Below, piece after piece: positions 54,914-64,000 of a stretch of 64,000 nucleotides of DNA; positions within the stretch are counted from its first letter, which is position 1, and each line of letters begins with the position of its first letter. Origin of the DNA: CAZIVP01 sp964542915 (GTDB lineage: Bacteria; Calditrichota; Calditrichia; Calditrichales; Calditrichaceae); NCBI GenBank assembly GCA_964542915.1, contig CAZIVP010000007.1, positions 1 through 64,000 of the forward strand, in the 5' to 3' direction. The translations under genes and the position numbers were made by a program. The notes under the pieces were generated by a model that worked only from the letters and a program-made list of their open reading frames with translations, had not been told where the DNA came from and made no database searches.

Positions 54914-56878
54914 ATGGGTATAGCCGCCGATATAATCACCATTGTTATTTCTGCCTTTATGGGAGCCTTGCTCGCGCGTTCAATAAAACAGCCATTAATC
55001 CTGGGTTATATTATAGCCGGAGTTGTAATTGGGCCAAATACCGGCGGAATCACAGTCTCCAATATTCATGAAATTGAAATGCTGGCCGAAATCGGCGTCG
55101 CGTTGCTCTTATTTGCAATCGGTTTGGAATTTTCGTTCAATGAACTTAAGCCCGTGCGCAAAATTGCTCTGTTGGGTACCCCCTTACAGATGTTGTTAAC
55201 CATCGGATACGGTTTTGCCATTGGCGAATTATTGGGTTTGGATTGGAAATTATCGGTATGGCTCGGCGCTATGATTTCCATTTCCAGCACCATGGTTATT
55301 TTAAAGACTCTTGCCAGCCAGGGGCTTATCGGTACGCTTTCCAGCCGGGTAATGATTGGTATGCTTATCATACAGGACTTGGCCGTGGTACCGATGATGC
55401 TCATACTTCCTCAACTCAACAATCCTGCCTCCGGCTTCTCATTACTGCTCATCTCGCTGGTTAAGGCGATCATTTTTCTGGCCGTTATGATTTTGGCGGG
55501 CACCCGCATTTTCCCCTGGATCATTCGCATGATAACACGCTGGAATTCCAGGGAAATGTTTATATTGGTTATCACTGCCCTCGGTCTGGGCGTCGGTTAT
55601 GGCACCTATCTGTTCGGACTGTCCTTTGCCCTCGGAGCCTTTGTGGCGGGTATGGTTATCAGCGAATCCGATTACAGTTATCAGGCTTTAAGCGATATTA
55701 TCCCTTTAAGGGACATTTTCGGTCTGCTCTTTTTTACATCCGTCGGGATGCTATTTGAACCGGCATTTTTGATCTATCATTTTGAAACCGTTCTTCTGTT
55801 GATTGTACTGGTGTTGATCGGAAAGGGCGTTATTTTTGCCGCTATTAGCAGAACATTTGGTTATGTTAACATCGTACCATTGGCTTTGGCGCTGGGCATG
55901 TCTCAGGTCGGCGAATTTTCATTTGTTCTGGCGCGGGAAGGCTTGAATACCCAATCCATCGGGAAAGAACTTTATGCGCTCATTTTAACGACGGCGATTA
56001 CAACGATGTTCTTAACGCCGTTTCTTACCGGGCTTTCCAGGCCGCTATACCGTTTGTACAAACGTAAATTTAAATACGAACCCGTGGAAACCATGAATTT
56101 ACCTGATGATGCCTTAAAGGATCACGTCATTATTGTGGGCGGCGGCCAAGTGGGCATGAATATAGCGAAAATCTTGCGAAAATTGGACCTCGCCTTCGTA
56201 ATCATTGAGATGGACGCCTACCGGGTTGAACAGATCAAAAAAGAAGGTTTGCCACTCATTTACGGCGATGCAAGCCACCATACCGTTTTGCAGGCAGCCG
56301 AAATTTCATCCGCCCGTTTGTTAATGATAACGATCCCCTCTGCTATTATTTCGGCGTCCGTTACAACACGTGTGGGAAACATGAATCCCGGTTTGCATAT
56401 TATCGTACGTGCCATTGATATCGCCCATATTAAAGAATTGAACCGAAAGGGAGTTTATGAAGTCGTTCAGCCGGAGTTCGAAGCCAGCCTGGAATTTGCA
56501 CGCCAGGCTTTATTACATTTGAATATACCCGCCAGACAAATTCAAAAATTCACCGACGAAGTGCATCGGGAATTGTACGCGCCCCTCTATGAAAAAGAGA
56601 TACCCTATCAAACCGTCAACCAGTTACAGGCTTCCCGGTTACTCGATATAAATTGGGTGCATGTGCCACCGGAAAGTCCCATTGTGGATAAAAACATCGG
56701 CCAGCTTCGTATTCGAAGTGCAACGGGCGCTTCCGTTGTGGCAGTGATGCGCAATGGACGACTTATTCCCAATCCCGGCCCCCGATTTAAATTTCAGAGC
56801 GGAGACCGCATCGCCGTTCTCTGCGAATTGCAACATATGGATCGATTTTTGGAATACGCACAGGTGCATTTGTTGTAA
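54914..56878 (+). CDS. Kef-type (CPA2) monovalent cation/proton antiporter with TrkA domains
   Basis: 654 aa. Residues 1-385 form the Na/H-exchanger membrane domain (GYIIAGVVIGPNTGG; FAIGLEFSFNELK). A TrkA-N domain follows with HVIIVGGGQVGMNIAKIL (Rossmann fold, NAD binding), then a TrkA-C domain (about 570-650). The family exports potassium, often gated by glutathione or nucleotides. GAGAG precedes the start. Divergent from PBP1A. Confidence 0.94.
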   Translation: MGIAADIITIVISAFMGALLARSIKQPLILGYIIAGVVIGPNTGGITVSNIHEIEMLAEIGVALLLFAIGLEFSFNELKPVRKIALLGTPLQMLLTIGYGFAIGELLGLDWKLSVWLGAMISISSTMVILKTLASQGLIGTLSSRVMIGMLIIQDLAVVPMMLILPQLNNPASGFSLLLISLVKAIIFLAVMILAGTRIFPWIIRMITRWNSREMFILVITALGLGVGYGTYLFGLSFALGAFVAGMVISESDYSYQALSDIIPLRDIFGLLFFTSVGMLFEPAFLIYHFETVLLLIVLVLIGKGVIFAAISRTFGYVNIVPLALALGMSQVGEFSFVLAREGLNTQSIGKELYALILTTAITTMFLTPFLTGLSRPLYRLYKRKFKYEPVETMNLPDDALKDHVIIVGGGQVGMNIAKILRKLDLAFVIIEMDAYRVEQIKKEGLPLIYGDASHHTVLQAAEISSARLLMITIPSAIISASVTTRVGNMNPGLHIIVRAIDIAHIKELNRKGVYEVVQPEFEASLEFARQALLHLNIPARQIQKFTDEVHRELYAPLYEKEIPYQTVNQLQASRLLDINWVHVPPESPIVDKNIGQLRIRSATGASVVAVMRNGRLIPNPGPRFKFQSGDRIAVLCELQHMDRFLEYAQVHLL

Positions 56879-56899
56879 AAGGATGTAACCGATCCGAAC

Positions 56900-58645
56900 T
56901 TAGTCAATAAGATTGCGGTAAAAAAACTCGATGTTCAGAATGTTGTGAATCAAATACGTATGATTCTGTCCGATTAAATGTTCCCGCCATATTTTATCCA
57001 CAAACTCAGGGTCAAATACCCCGCGCTGCCGGAATAATTCGGATGCGAATAAACGGGAAATCGCATCGTTTACATGATGGCGGTAGAATAGGGCGGGCGG
57101 GGGCATTCGCCTTTTGAACCGATCCCTGACATGTTTGCGCCATGCCTTGAAAAACATCTGTATGGATTGCGGCCAGTGGAGTGGAATGCCGGTTCCCTCG
57201 CGCGGAATTGTTTTCATTTGCGGCGCTTTGACCACTAACAGCTTTTTTAATAAATACTCCCAGTAGCGGTAATTGAACGGTAAATTGAATGCAAACATCG
57301 TTAAACTTCGATCTTGTGAAGGTACTAGTCTGCCAAGAAGTTTACCGGCATTCATGCCGCCGATATTAGCCACGCGCCGGCAATGCTGGTACCACGTAAA
57401 ATGATCAAAAGCCAGAACGGCGGACGCTCCGCTGAAATCGGCAAAATAGGCGTGGAGGGATTCGGTTATGGCATCGAAATAATGAAAATCTTTGGTAAAC
57501 ATTTGGCTCAATATGCGCTTTGGAATACTTTTGTAGTGATCAATGATGAAATCTCTGCGGGTATCGTTCAGTTGGAACGGCCCGATGTGATTTCTCGAAT
57601 TGGGCGTGAAACGATCTCCGAATGTGGTGTTGTTAAAGGGATATTGGATTAGAAACGGCGTCTTTCCGTAAAGACGATGGAACGTCGGATAGAATAAAGG
57701 TTTCGGCAACAGCCCGTCGTGGATTTCATAATTCTTGTAAAAATGCGCTTCAAAATATTGAAATGGCCACTGGAAAAGCGCGTGATCTAATCCGAATTTA
57801 TCACAAATTTTGCGTGCAATGCGAACATCCTCATCCCATTTGTGTCCATTGGTAAAAATAAGTTTCGGATCGTATTGATGTTTCAGTAAAAAATGAAGAA
57901 GCAGGCGGCTGTCGGTGCCGCCGGTTAGCGGTAAAGCGATACCGGATTCTGTGAGGTGTTTACTTGTGGCACGATCGAACAGAGCATACAACTCTTCCAA
58001 ATAGTCCGTTTCCCGGTGGTTTTCGGTTGGATTGTAATCGTGCCGTAGATCGTGATAGGTGTGGTGAGTTAACCGTTTTTTGTTGAGATCAAATTCCAGA
58101 ATGGTCGCCGGATTTAGAAGCGCAATTTCGTTGAACGGCGTGTGATCGAACAGCATATACGAAAACCAGACTTGTTCTGCCAATGCGCGCCTGTTTACCG
58201 TCAGTGAAGGCACAGTCGATGCAATCGCCTTAATCTCTGGGGCAAATATCAACGTGTCGCCGTCGAAATAATAAAAAAGATATTGATTGCCGGCCCAATC
58301 ATTGGCGATGAAAAGTTTCTGCTTCTTTTTATCGAAGACCAGGAGGTTGAAGACGCCGTCAATTTGCGTTAAGAAACCCATGCCATGTTTACGGTAGCGT
58401 TGGGCGATTCCGTCTGGTGAGCGCGTAACGGATTGGCCTTCGGAATAGTAGTAACCGCTTATAATGACGACTAAATCGTCTCGATCGAAAATGTGGATCG
58501 CGGTGAAGTCAAAAGACGTCGTTCCGAGAAGGCTGTGACGTTCCGGTGTAATTTTTTGTACATGATAATGTTCTAAACGCATTAAGCTTGCTTCAAATCG
58601 TTCTGTCTGAAATGTATTTCCACTGATGCCAAAAATGCCGGGCAT
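56900..58645 (-). CDS. asparagine-synthetase-like protein without the glutaminase nucleophile
   Basis: 581 aa. Start at 58645 because AAGGAG lies five bases ahead; a longer frame to 58660 has no such site. The N-terminus reads MPGIFGISG where AsnB has MCGI.G, so the Ntn cysteine is replaced by proline and glutamine hydrolysis is unlikely. The ATP-pyrophosphatase motif PLTGGTDSRLLLH is intact (usually SGGxDS). It may adenylate a carboxylate and use free ammonia or another amine. It could act in glycan or peptide modification rather than asparagine synthesis. It converges with the antiporter gene. Confidence 0.85.
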   Translation of the reverse strand: MPGIFGISGNTFQTERFEASLMRLEHYHVQKITPERHSLLGTTSFDFTAIHIFDRDDLVVIISGYYYSEGQSVTRSPDGIAQRYRKHGMGFLTQIDGVFNLLVFDKKKQKLFIANDWAGNQYLFYYFDGDTLIFAPEIKAIASTVPSLTVNRRALAEQVWFSYMLFDHTPFNEIALLNPATILEFDLNKKRLTHHTYHDLRHDYNPTENHRETDYLEELYALFDRATSKHLTESGIALPLTGGTDSRLLLHFLLKHQYDPKLIFTNGHKWDEDVRIARKICDKFGLDHALFQWPFQYFEAHFYKNYEIHDGLLPKPLFYPTFHRLYGKTPFLIQYPFNNTTFGDRFTPNSRNHIGPFQLNDTRRDFIIDHYKSIPKRILSQMFTKDFHYFDAITESLHAYFADFSGASAVLAFDHFTWYQHCRRVANIGGMNAGKLLGRLVPSQDRSLTMFAFNLPFNYRYWEYLLKKLLVVKAPQMKTIPREGTGIPLHWPQSIQMFFKAWRKHVRDRFKRRMPPPALFYRHHVNDAISRLFASELFRQRGVFDPEFVDKIWREHLIGQNHTYLIHNILNIEFFYRNLID

Positions 58646-59201
58646 AAAACTCCTTATCAAGTATCCGTTTAAACTGCTTTAATCAATGGAAGCCGATGCT
58701 TTGTTGTAATGAACAAAAAAGCATAAAATCGTAGTCGATAACGCTTTTTTATATCAATAAAATTTGTAAATCACTAATCAAAAAACAGATAACGCTGATG
58801 ATATAGCTAATATTTAGAACATGTGTTCAATCATAATTGATACAAATGTAAGGACGAGCTGAGTCCGATTTCAAATTTACCGGGCTGCGGATGTTCTAAC
58901 GTTAAAATATGGGAATGATATTGATCCATCTCACGGTCCTTTTGGAACATACATCCAATCCATCGGGTTTATGAAATTTGTTATGGAGGCGTACATGGTG
59001 AACCAATTCAGGCATGCTAAATGGCGGTGTAATGAACGTTTGCCCCACGTTAACATGCAAAAAATCATAATTCTGTAATTGTTGCAAAGTCATATACTAA
59101 AAAGATGATTTAAAGAACAAAAAAATACAGAACGAATTGGTCCGTGGTCCGCTGCAAATCTTGTTATTTCACATTAAAAATCATATATTTACCGACTTGT
59201 T
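58646..59201. other. divergent intergenic region between AsnB-like and TPR lipoprotein genes
   Basis: About 556 AT-rich bases. It contains the promoter at 59161-59191 for the plus-strand operon and should hold one for the AsnB-like gene, which I could not place. A minus-strand frame at 58902-59093 lacks a ribosome site and is not called. No tRNA, hairpin terminator or repeat seen. Confidence 0.4.
59161..59191 (+). promoter_or_regulatory. Bacteroidota-like promoter of the TPR lipoprotein operon
   Basis: TTG (59161-59163), a 20-base spacer and TATATTTA (59184-59191), ending ten bases before the ATG, so the transcript would be almost leaderless. The spacing matches the boxes found at 37034 and 51192. 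Confidence 0.45.
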
Positions 59202-60881
59202 ATGAAACACATTAAGACGACGTTATACTATACGATGGCGGCCATCTTCTTGGTGGCCTGTTCACATACGCAGAAATTATCCCGGCCGGAGGAAAAACCG
59301 TCCATTTCGTACAAGGCAAGGGATTATTTCATACAGGGACTTTTCCTGCAAATGGAGGAGCGGTATAACGAGGCGCTTGTGCAATATTATCAAGCCTTGC
59401 ACCACGATTCCAGTTCGGCGACGATCTACAACAGCATAGCCGAAACCCATATGCGTTTAGGCCACTTTGACAGCGCCCGGTTATTATTGAACAAAGCAAG
59501 GCGTTTGGAGCCGCAAAATGAGGAAACCTTGTTTCTGCTTGCCGAATGTTATTTCCATCTCGAAGATGACAAAAAGGCCGTTGCGACATATAAAACATTA
59601 CTCGAGCAAGATCCTTATAATGATCAGGCACGCCAGTTTTTGTTGTTCCTTTATAAAAAAAACAACAACGACGCAGAGATAACCAGCCAATACGAAGAAA
59701 TCATACATTTATATGGCAAGGATAAAACGCAACTTCTACGGTTGGCCCGCCTTTATGAAAAACAGGACGATCCTGAAAAAGCGCTTTATTATCTAAAACA
59801 GGTGGTAAAGCTCGATTCGACAGATGCCGACGCCTATTATCAAATAGGCCGCGTACACGAAAAAGACGAGGCGTTTCAGGAGGCGGTCCGGAACTACGAA
59901 AAAGCCTTACGATTTGACCAAACCTACCGTCCCGCCGTTCATAATTTAAGTCGATTATACAGACGCAATCAGCGGTGGCAGGATATTATTTCCATTTATC
60001 GGCCTCTGTTGCAGGCGGACTCCAGTGATTTTGAAGCACGCTTTTTAACGGCCGAAGCGCGCTTCCATCTCGATCACTTCGAGCAGGCCAAAGCATTGCT
60101 TAAACCCCTCCTGGAACAGAACGATACCTATTGGGGCGTGAATGACTTGATGGGACATATAGAGTTCGAATTAAAAAATTATGAAGCGGCCCGTCAGTAT
60201 TTCCGAAACGTTCTTGAAGAAAAGAAAGATAATCGCCTGGCATGGTTATTCCTTGGTTTCACGTACTCCGACACGGACCAACCGGAAAAAGCAGCGCAAG
60301 TATTTAGAAATGCCCTTGAAGTGCTATCGGAAGACGCCACCCTTTGGGCTTTTTATGGTATTGCCTTACAGGAACAGAACAAAAACCGTGAAGCCATACA
60401 ACCCTTGCAAAAGGCGCTTGTGTATGATTCTACAAATCTCAATGCACTGAGTACTTTGCCCGTCATTTACGAAAATCTTGAAATGTATGCGCGCGCCGAT
60501 AGTATCTACGAAGTTGCATTAGGGCACTATCCCGACAATCCTTTATTACTCAATAATTACAGTTACAGCCTGTGCGAACGCGATACGCGCCTGGAGGAGG
60601 CTTTGGAAATGGCCAAGAAAGCCGTGGACAAAGCTCCGGAGAATTCGGCCTATTTGGACACCATCGGCTGGATTTATTTTAAACTGGGTGAATTGGAAAA
60701 AGCCGAACAATACATTAAAAAAGCGGTGGCGATACAGCCCACATCGGCGGTGTTGCTGGAACATTTGGGCTTTGTTTATTATGAGCTGGGTGCGAAGGAT
60801 CAGGCGCTTAAATACTGGCAACGGTCGCTTGACCTGGATAGTAACAATGATAAACTGAAAAAGAAAGTGGAAAGTCTGTGA
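59202..60881 (+). CDS. TPR-repeat lipoprotein
   Basis: 559 aa. The signal ends in the lipobox LVAC (Cys20). The mature protein is a long series of TPRs from about residue 40 to the end (for example ARDYFIQGLFLQMEERYNEA; AYYQIGRVHEKDEAFQEA; YLDTIGWIYFKLGELEKA). It is probably an outer-membrane-anchored periplasmic scaffold. It overlaps the next lipoprotein gene by four bases (GTGA), so the two likely work together in envelope biogenesis. Confidence 0.92.
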   Translation: MKHIKTTLYYTMAAIFLVACSHTQKLSRPEEKPSISYKARDYFIQGLFLQMEERYNEALVQYYQALHHDSSSATIYNSIAETHMRLGHFDSARLLLNKARRLEPQNEETLFLLAECYFHLEDDKKAVATYKTLLEQDPYNDQARQFLLFLYKKNNNDAEITSQYEEIIHLYGKDKTQLLRLARLYEKQDDPEKALYYLKQVVKLDSTDADAYYQIGRVHEKDEAFQEAVRNYEKALRFDQTYRPAVHNLSRLYRRNQRWQDIISIYRPLLQADSSDFEARFLTAEARFHLDHFEQAKALLKPLLEQNDTYWGVNDLMGHIEFELKNYEAARQYFRNVLEEKKDNRLAWLFLGFTYSDTDQPEKAAQVFRNALEVLSEDATLWAFYGIALQEQNKNREAIQPLQKALVYDSTNLNALSTLPVIYENLEMYARADSIYEVALGHYPDNPLLLNNYSYSLCERDTRLEEALEMAKKAVDKAPENSAYLDTIGWIYFKLGELEKAEQYIKKAVAIQPTSAVLLEHLGFVYYELGAKDQALKYWQRSLDLDSNNDKLKKKVESL

Positions 60882-61663
60882 GAATTCAAATCCTGATTGT
60901 ATTGTTGAATATTCTGTTTGTCTGGAATTGCGCCGGCCCGAAAAAGGTTACACCGGATTTGTCAAAAGTGACCTATAGGCAGTTACTTGAGAACAATGCC
61001 CGTTGGCAACAGTCCATTAGTTCTCTTAAAGGCGACGCCCGCATTTCACTCGATTCGCCCAAGTACTCCGGAAACTTTAACACGGAAATTTTGCTGACCG
61101 GGCATGATTCTCTTTTAATCAATGTAAAAGGTCCGCTTGGGGTTGAGGTCGGTCGTGTTTTTGTTGGCCGGGATCGTTTCATCTTTTACAATCAAATGGA
61201 AAACCAGTTTTTAACAGGTACCACCGATGAGTTCGTCGGGAAAAACTTCTTACAGTTTCCGGTTGATATTTCGCAATTAAGAAGCGTATTCCTGGCGCAG
61301 GATCAGTTCAACGTATTAAAAAAAGAACGGTTTACCATTAAAGACAATCAATACTATCTCGAAGCGCATAACGCTTCCCGCCAGTTTAACATTTGGTTTG
61401 ATCCTCGCTATTTGCTTATTTCACGGATTGAATACCGCGAAGACAACGAACTGATTTATTACAAGGTTTACGACCGTTTTACGGAATTTAACGCAATCCC
61501 TTTTCCGCGCTCCGTCAATTTTGTTCGTCCCTATGAACAGCAGGGTATATCCATTTACTTTAATGATCTGGAAATCAACCGTCCCATTGATTCCGACGAA
61601 TTCAACATCAATATTTCCGACAATGCCAAACAAATCGATCTTTCGCTGCAAAATCAAAATTAG
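60878..61663 (+). CDS. DUF4292-family lipoprotein
   Basis: 261 aa, GTG start overlapping the TPR gene stop. Lipobox VWNC. The mature part is a beta-rich lipid-binding-like fold (LKGDARISLDSPKYSGNFN; LINVKGPLGVEVGRVF), resembling LolB/LolA-type DUF4292 proteins. Likely role in outer-membrane lipoprotein or lipid transport; not established. It is followed by two glycosyltransferase genes nine bases on. Confidence 0.85.
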   Translation: MRIQILIVLLNILFVWNCAGPKKVTPDLSKVTYRQLLENNARWQQSISSLKGDARISLDSPKYSGNFNTEILLTGHDSLLINVKGPLGVEVGRVFVGRDRFIFYNQMENQFLTGTTDEFVGKNFLQFPVDISQLRSVFLAQDQFNVLKKERFTIKDNQYYLEAHNASRQFNIWFDPRYLLISRIEYREDNELIYYKVYDRFTEFNAIPFPRSVNFVRPYEQQGISIYFNDLEINRPIDSDEFNINISDNAKQIDLSLQNQN

Positions 61664-61672
61664 GACGGCTTT

Positions 61673-62596
61673 ATGGATGTTTCCATCGTAATTCCTCTAC
61701 TCAATGAACAGGACTCTTTACCGCCTTTAACCGAGCGGATTTTGACCTATATGAGCGGTCTGCAAAAGTCGTTCGAATTAATCTTTATCGATGACGGCAG
61801 CAGCGACCGTTCCTTCGATATACTGTGTGAACTGAAACGATCCCACCCGGAAATTAAAATTGTTCGATTCCGTAAAAATTTCGGAAAAAGCGCTGCACTG
61901 GCGGAAGGCTTTAAGCGTGCCGAAGGCAATATTGTGATCACCATGGACGCCGATTTACAGGATGATCCGGCAGAAATTCCCAACTTAATCCGTGAACTGG
62001 AAAACGGTCTTGATCTGGTATCGGGCTGGAAAAAGAAACGGCACGATCCCATTACCAAAACCATCCCTTCAAAATTGTTTAATTTAACGACGCGTCTGCT
62101 CACAGGCATCGGGATCCACGATTTCAATTGCGGCCTGAAAGCGTATCGCAAAGAGGTGATAAAATCCATCCCGGTTTACGGGGAGTTACATCGTTATTTG
62201 CCGGTGCTGGCCCATTGGCAGGGCTTTGAGGTGGGTGAGATCATTGTTCAACACCACGCCCGTCAATATGGTAGAACCAAATTCGGCGCCCGGCGTTTTT
62301 TGCACGGTTTTTTCGATCTGCTGACGGTATTGTTCATCACCCGCTATCGCCACAAACCGCTGCATCTCTTCGGTTCAATCGGTTTACTATCGATGTTTGC
62401 CGGATTGGCCATATTGATTTATCTGACCGTGATATGGTTTCATGGCGAGGGCATCGGCCGTCGCCCCCTCTTATTTCTGGGTGTTTTGTTAATGATTGTG
62501 GGCGTGCAGTCTTTTTCCCTGGGTCTTATTGGTGAAATGCTGACAAGTAAACGTAACAAGGAAACCGAGTACGCCGTTCGTGAAGAAATTGAATGA
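61673..62596 (+). CDS. family 2 glycosyltransferase of the DPM/ArnC-like type
   Basis: 307 aa. The GT-A domain has SIVIPLLNEQDSLPPL, the DxD-type TMDADLQDDP and CGLKAYRKEV. Two C-terminal membrane segments (SIGLLSMFAGLAILIYLTV and LLFLGVLLMIVGVQSFSLGL) anchor it. It probably transfers a sugar from a nucleotide donor to polyprenyl phosphate for surface glycan or lipid modification. AGGA precedes the start. Confidence 0.94.
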   Translation: MDVSIVIPLLNEQDSLPPLTERILTYMSGLQKSFELIFIDDGSSDRSFDILCELKRSHPEIKIVRFRKNFGKSAALAEGFKRAEGNIVITMDADLQDDPAEIPNLIRELENGLDLVSGWKKKRHDPITKTIPSKLFNLTTRLLTGIGIHDFNCGLKAYRKEVIKSIPVYGELHRYLPVLAHWQGFEVGEIIVQHHARQYGRTKFGARRFLHGFFDLLTVLFITRYRHKPLHLFGSIGLLSMFAGLAILIYLTVIWFHGEGIGRRPLLFLGVLLMIVGVQSFSLGLIGEMLTSKRNKETEYAVREEIE

Positions 62597-62603
62597 TCGC
62601 CTT

Positions 62604-63647
62604 ATGGAGACCGGCCCGTCATACCAATTCTATTCGATCATTGTACCTTCTTTTAACCGCGCGGATGAAGTCTCCGAATTTTTAAAATCCGTCTCAGAGC
62701 TCACGTTCCCGATCGACCGTTTCGAAGTACTGGTGGCCGACGACGGCTCCCGGGATAACACCGAAACGGTTGTGCGAGAGGCGCAGGAAACGGTTACATA
62801 CAATTTGCGTTATTGCAGCCAGGAAAATAAAGGACCCGGTGCAGCCCGCAATATGGGCATGGAAAAGGCCCGGGGCGATTTTTTTATTTTTGTGGATTCC
62901 GATGTAACCGTTCCGGCCGATTGGTTGTCGCGTATCGATGCCGGGCTTGCGGAACATCGGGCGGATGCGTTCGGCGGGCCGGATACCTTCCGGCATACTT
63001 TCCCGCCGCTTTTAAAAGCCATCAATTATTCAATGACCTCGTTCATTACAACCGGCGGAATGCGTGGCAGGAAAGGTAAAAGACTGGCAAAATTTTATCC
63101 GAGATCGTTCAATATGGGTATCAGCCGGACGTTATGGCAGAAAATCGGAGGTTTTGGCTCCTTGAGGCACGGCCAGGATATCGAATTCAGTCATCGTATT
63201 TTACAGAGCGGCGCAAACGTCGTTTTTGTTGATACGCCGGTTTATCATAAACGACGCACCAACTTACGGCGATTTTACAAACAAGTGTTCAACTGGGGCG
63301 TTGCGCGGATTAATCTATACAAACTGAACAGGGAGATGCTGGAACCGTTACATTTTCTTCCCGCGGCGGCAACGGCGCTGGTACTGTTGGTTTTGGTTAT
63401 GGCATTCTTTTTTGCATTTTTCCGCTATCTGCTTATTATTGGAATCGGTTTGGCGGTGATCGTATTTGCCTGTGCCATGATCGACGCTGTACGTATTTAT
63501 AAAGACTGGAAGCCGGCCTTGTGGTTACCGCTGGTTATGCCGGCGCAAATAATAGGTTACGGATTGGGATTTATTTATAATTATATGCGCCGGGTAATCT
63601 TTAAGAAGGGCGAGGAAGTGGGTTTTAAGAAAAACTATTACAAATAA
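62604..63647 (+). CDS. family 2 glycosyltransferase with C-terminal membrane segments
   Basis: 347 aa from ATG 62604; a GTG at 62580 inside the preceding gene is an alternative start and adds eight residues. GT-A fold: SIIVPSFNRADEV, VADDGSRDNT, NKGPGAARNMGM, FVDSDVTVP, and the acceptor-side segment GQDIEFSHRIL. The C-terminal quarter holds two or three membrane segments. It probably adds sugars to a lipid-linked glycan with the preceding enzyme. Confidence 0.92.
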   Translation: METGPSYQFYSIIVPSFNRADEVSEFLKSVSELTFPIDRFEVLVADDGSRDNTETVVREAQETVTYNLRYCSQENKGPGAARNMGMEKARGDFFIFVDSDVTVPADWLSRIDAGLAEHRADAFGGPDTFRHTFPPLLKAINYSMTSFITTGGMRGRKGKRLAKFYPRSFNMGISRTLWQKIGGFGSLRHGQDIEFSHRILQSGANVVFVDTPVYHKRRTNLRRFYKQVFNWGVARINLYKLNREMLEPLHFLPAAATALVLLVLVMAFFFAFFRYLLIIGIGLAVIVFACAMIDAVRIYKDWKPALWLPLVMPAQIIGYGLGFIYNYMRRVIFKKGEEVGFKKNYYK

Positions 63648-63656
63648 GGGGTTCTT

Positions 63657-64000
63657 ATGGCCAAAGCAAAAAAACCGCAAAAAAGCAAGAAAGCATATCA
63701 ATCCCCTTCAAGCAGGAAGCAAAAACAAAGTTTTTCAATTTCAGAGCGAACTCAGGATGTGTTCTTCTGTGTTCTGATTATCCTGATCATGCTTGTGCTG
63801 ATGAAACCCATGGTGATCGATGGTTTGTCTCCGCAAGGCGTTGATGTGGTGTCTTCCATCGGTCAGCAGAATCAGGTACGGGAATACAAGGAGGAAAGCG
63901 GAGAGAGGGCTCTTTGGAATCCCTACATTTTTGGTGGGATGCCTACCTATCAGCGACATTATCCCATTACCTTTTCGGTGGATACCATACTGAATATGCT
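63657..64000 (+). CDS. YfhO-like multi-membrane protein (3' partial)
   Basis: Starts at ATG 63657 with AAGGGG six bases upstream and runs off the right edge (114 codons seen). A very basic N-terminus (AKAKKPQKSKKAYQ) is followed by a first membrane segment (VFFCVLIILIMLVLM), and then ERALWNPYIFGGMPTYQRH, a pattern typical of the YfhO family of membrane proteins thought to glycosylate lipids or teichoic acids. It continues the glycosyltransferase operon. Confidence 0.75.
   Translation, partial: MAKAKKPQKSKKAYQSPSSRKQKQSFSISERTQDVFFCVLIILIMLVLMKPMVIDGLSPQGVDVVSSIGQQNQVREYKEESGERALWNPYIFGGMPTYQRHYPITFSVDTILNM

Noticed and set aside
58902..59093. 63-codon minus-strand ORF in the large divergent gap
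   Set aside because: No ribosome site, low complexity of support, likely chance in AT-rich DNA.

Overview
The window looks like a chromosomal segment from a Gram-negative bacterium of the FCB (Fibrobacterota-Chlorobiota-Bacteroidota) superphylum, most plausibly a Calditrichota/KSB1/Ignavibacteria-like lineage. The evidence is two secreted proteins with a C-terminal NPFN-type (type-IX-secretion/FlgD-like) sorting module, many lipoproteins and outer-membrane barrels, a DUF6029 barrel, a ZU5-like lipoprotein, and three Bacteroidota-style TTG-N19/20-TATATTT promoters. This is inference: no rRNA or taxonomic marker is present. I saw no tRNA, rRNA, CRISPR array, insertion sequence or phage module. 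Genes are dense, on both strands, often with 4-base start/stop overlaps.

Layout. 1-365: C-terminal end of a protein made of near-perfect 18-residue repeats. 0.46-13.4 kb: mixed housekeeping and envelope genes (gluzincin/propeller/barrel protein, SulP transporter, rhodanese and persulfide-dioxygenase-like proteins, GHL10-type glycoside hydrolase lipoprotein, UPF0489 protein, secreted endonuclease I, ZU5-like lipoprotein). 13.7-27.6 kb: one long co-directional signalling and transport block: TPR-ATPase, Ser/Thr kinase-ATPase-TPR, histidine kinase, two zinc-ribbon adaptors (TPR and FHA), a complete five-gene oligopeptide ABC transporter, and a receiver-less sigma-54 activator. 27.9-32.8 kb: ECF sigma factor, membrane anti-sigma factor with a TPR-like tail, and an exported TPR-CHAT (caspase-like) peptidase. 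33.1-43.1 kb: CPXCG protein, PHP-UvrD fusion helicase, nucleotidyltransferase/phosphoesterase pair, D-aminoacylase and a hybrid histidine kinase. 43.1-51.1 kb: CDF cation exporter, a four-gene redox/envelope operon containing a probable new selenoprotein, a CoA-disulfide-reductase-like flavoprotein and a POT peptide transporter. 51.3-64 kb: D-threonine-aldolase-like enzyme and PBP1A, Kef-type antiporter, an asparagine-synthetase-like protein lacking its nucleophile, then a TPR lipoprotein, DUF4292 lipoprotein, two glycosyltransferases and the start of a YfhO-like membrane protein.

The strongest new observation is at 46633-47412. A thioredoxin/peroxiredoxin-fold protein with a signal peptide and a NPFN-type sorting tail carries an in-frame TGA where the first Cys of a CxxC motif is expected. 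A hairpin matching the bacterial SECIS pattern lies immediately downstream. Conventional gene calling would truncate this gene to 46882-47412. The second candidate system is the 13.7-32.8 kb block, where kinase/FHA/histidine-kinase signalling, peptide import, a sigma-54 activator and an ECF/anti-sigma/CHAT peptidase set lie side by side.
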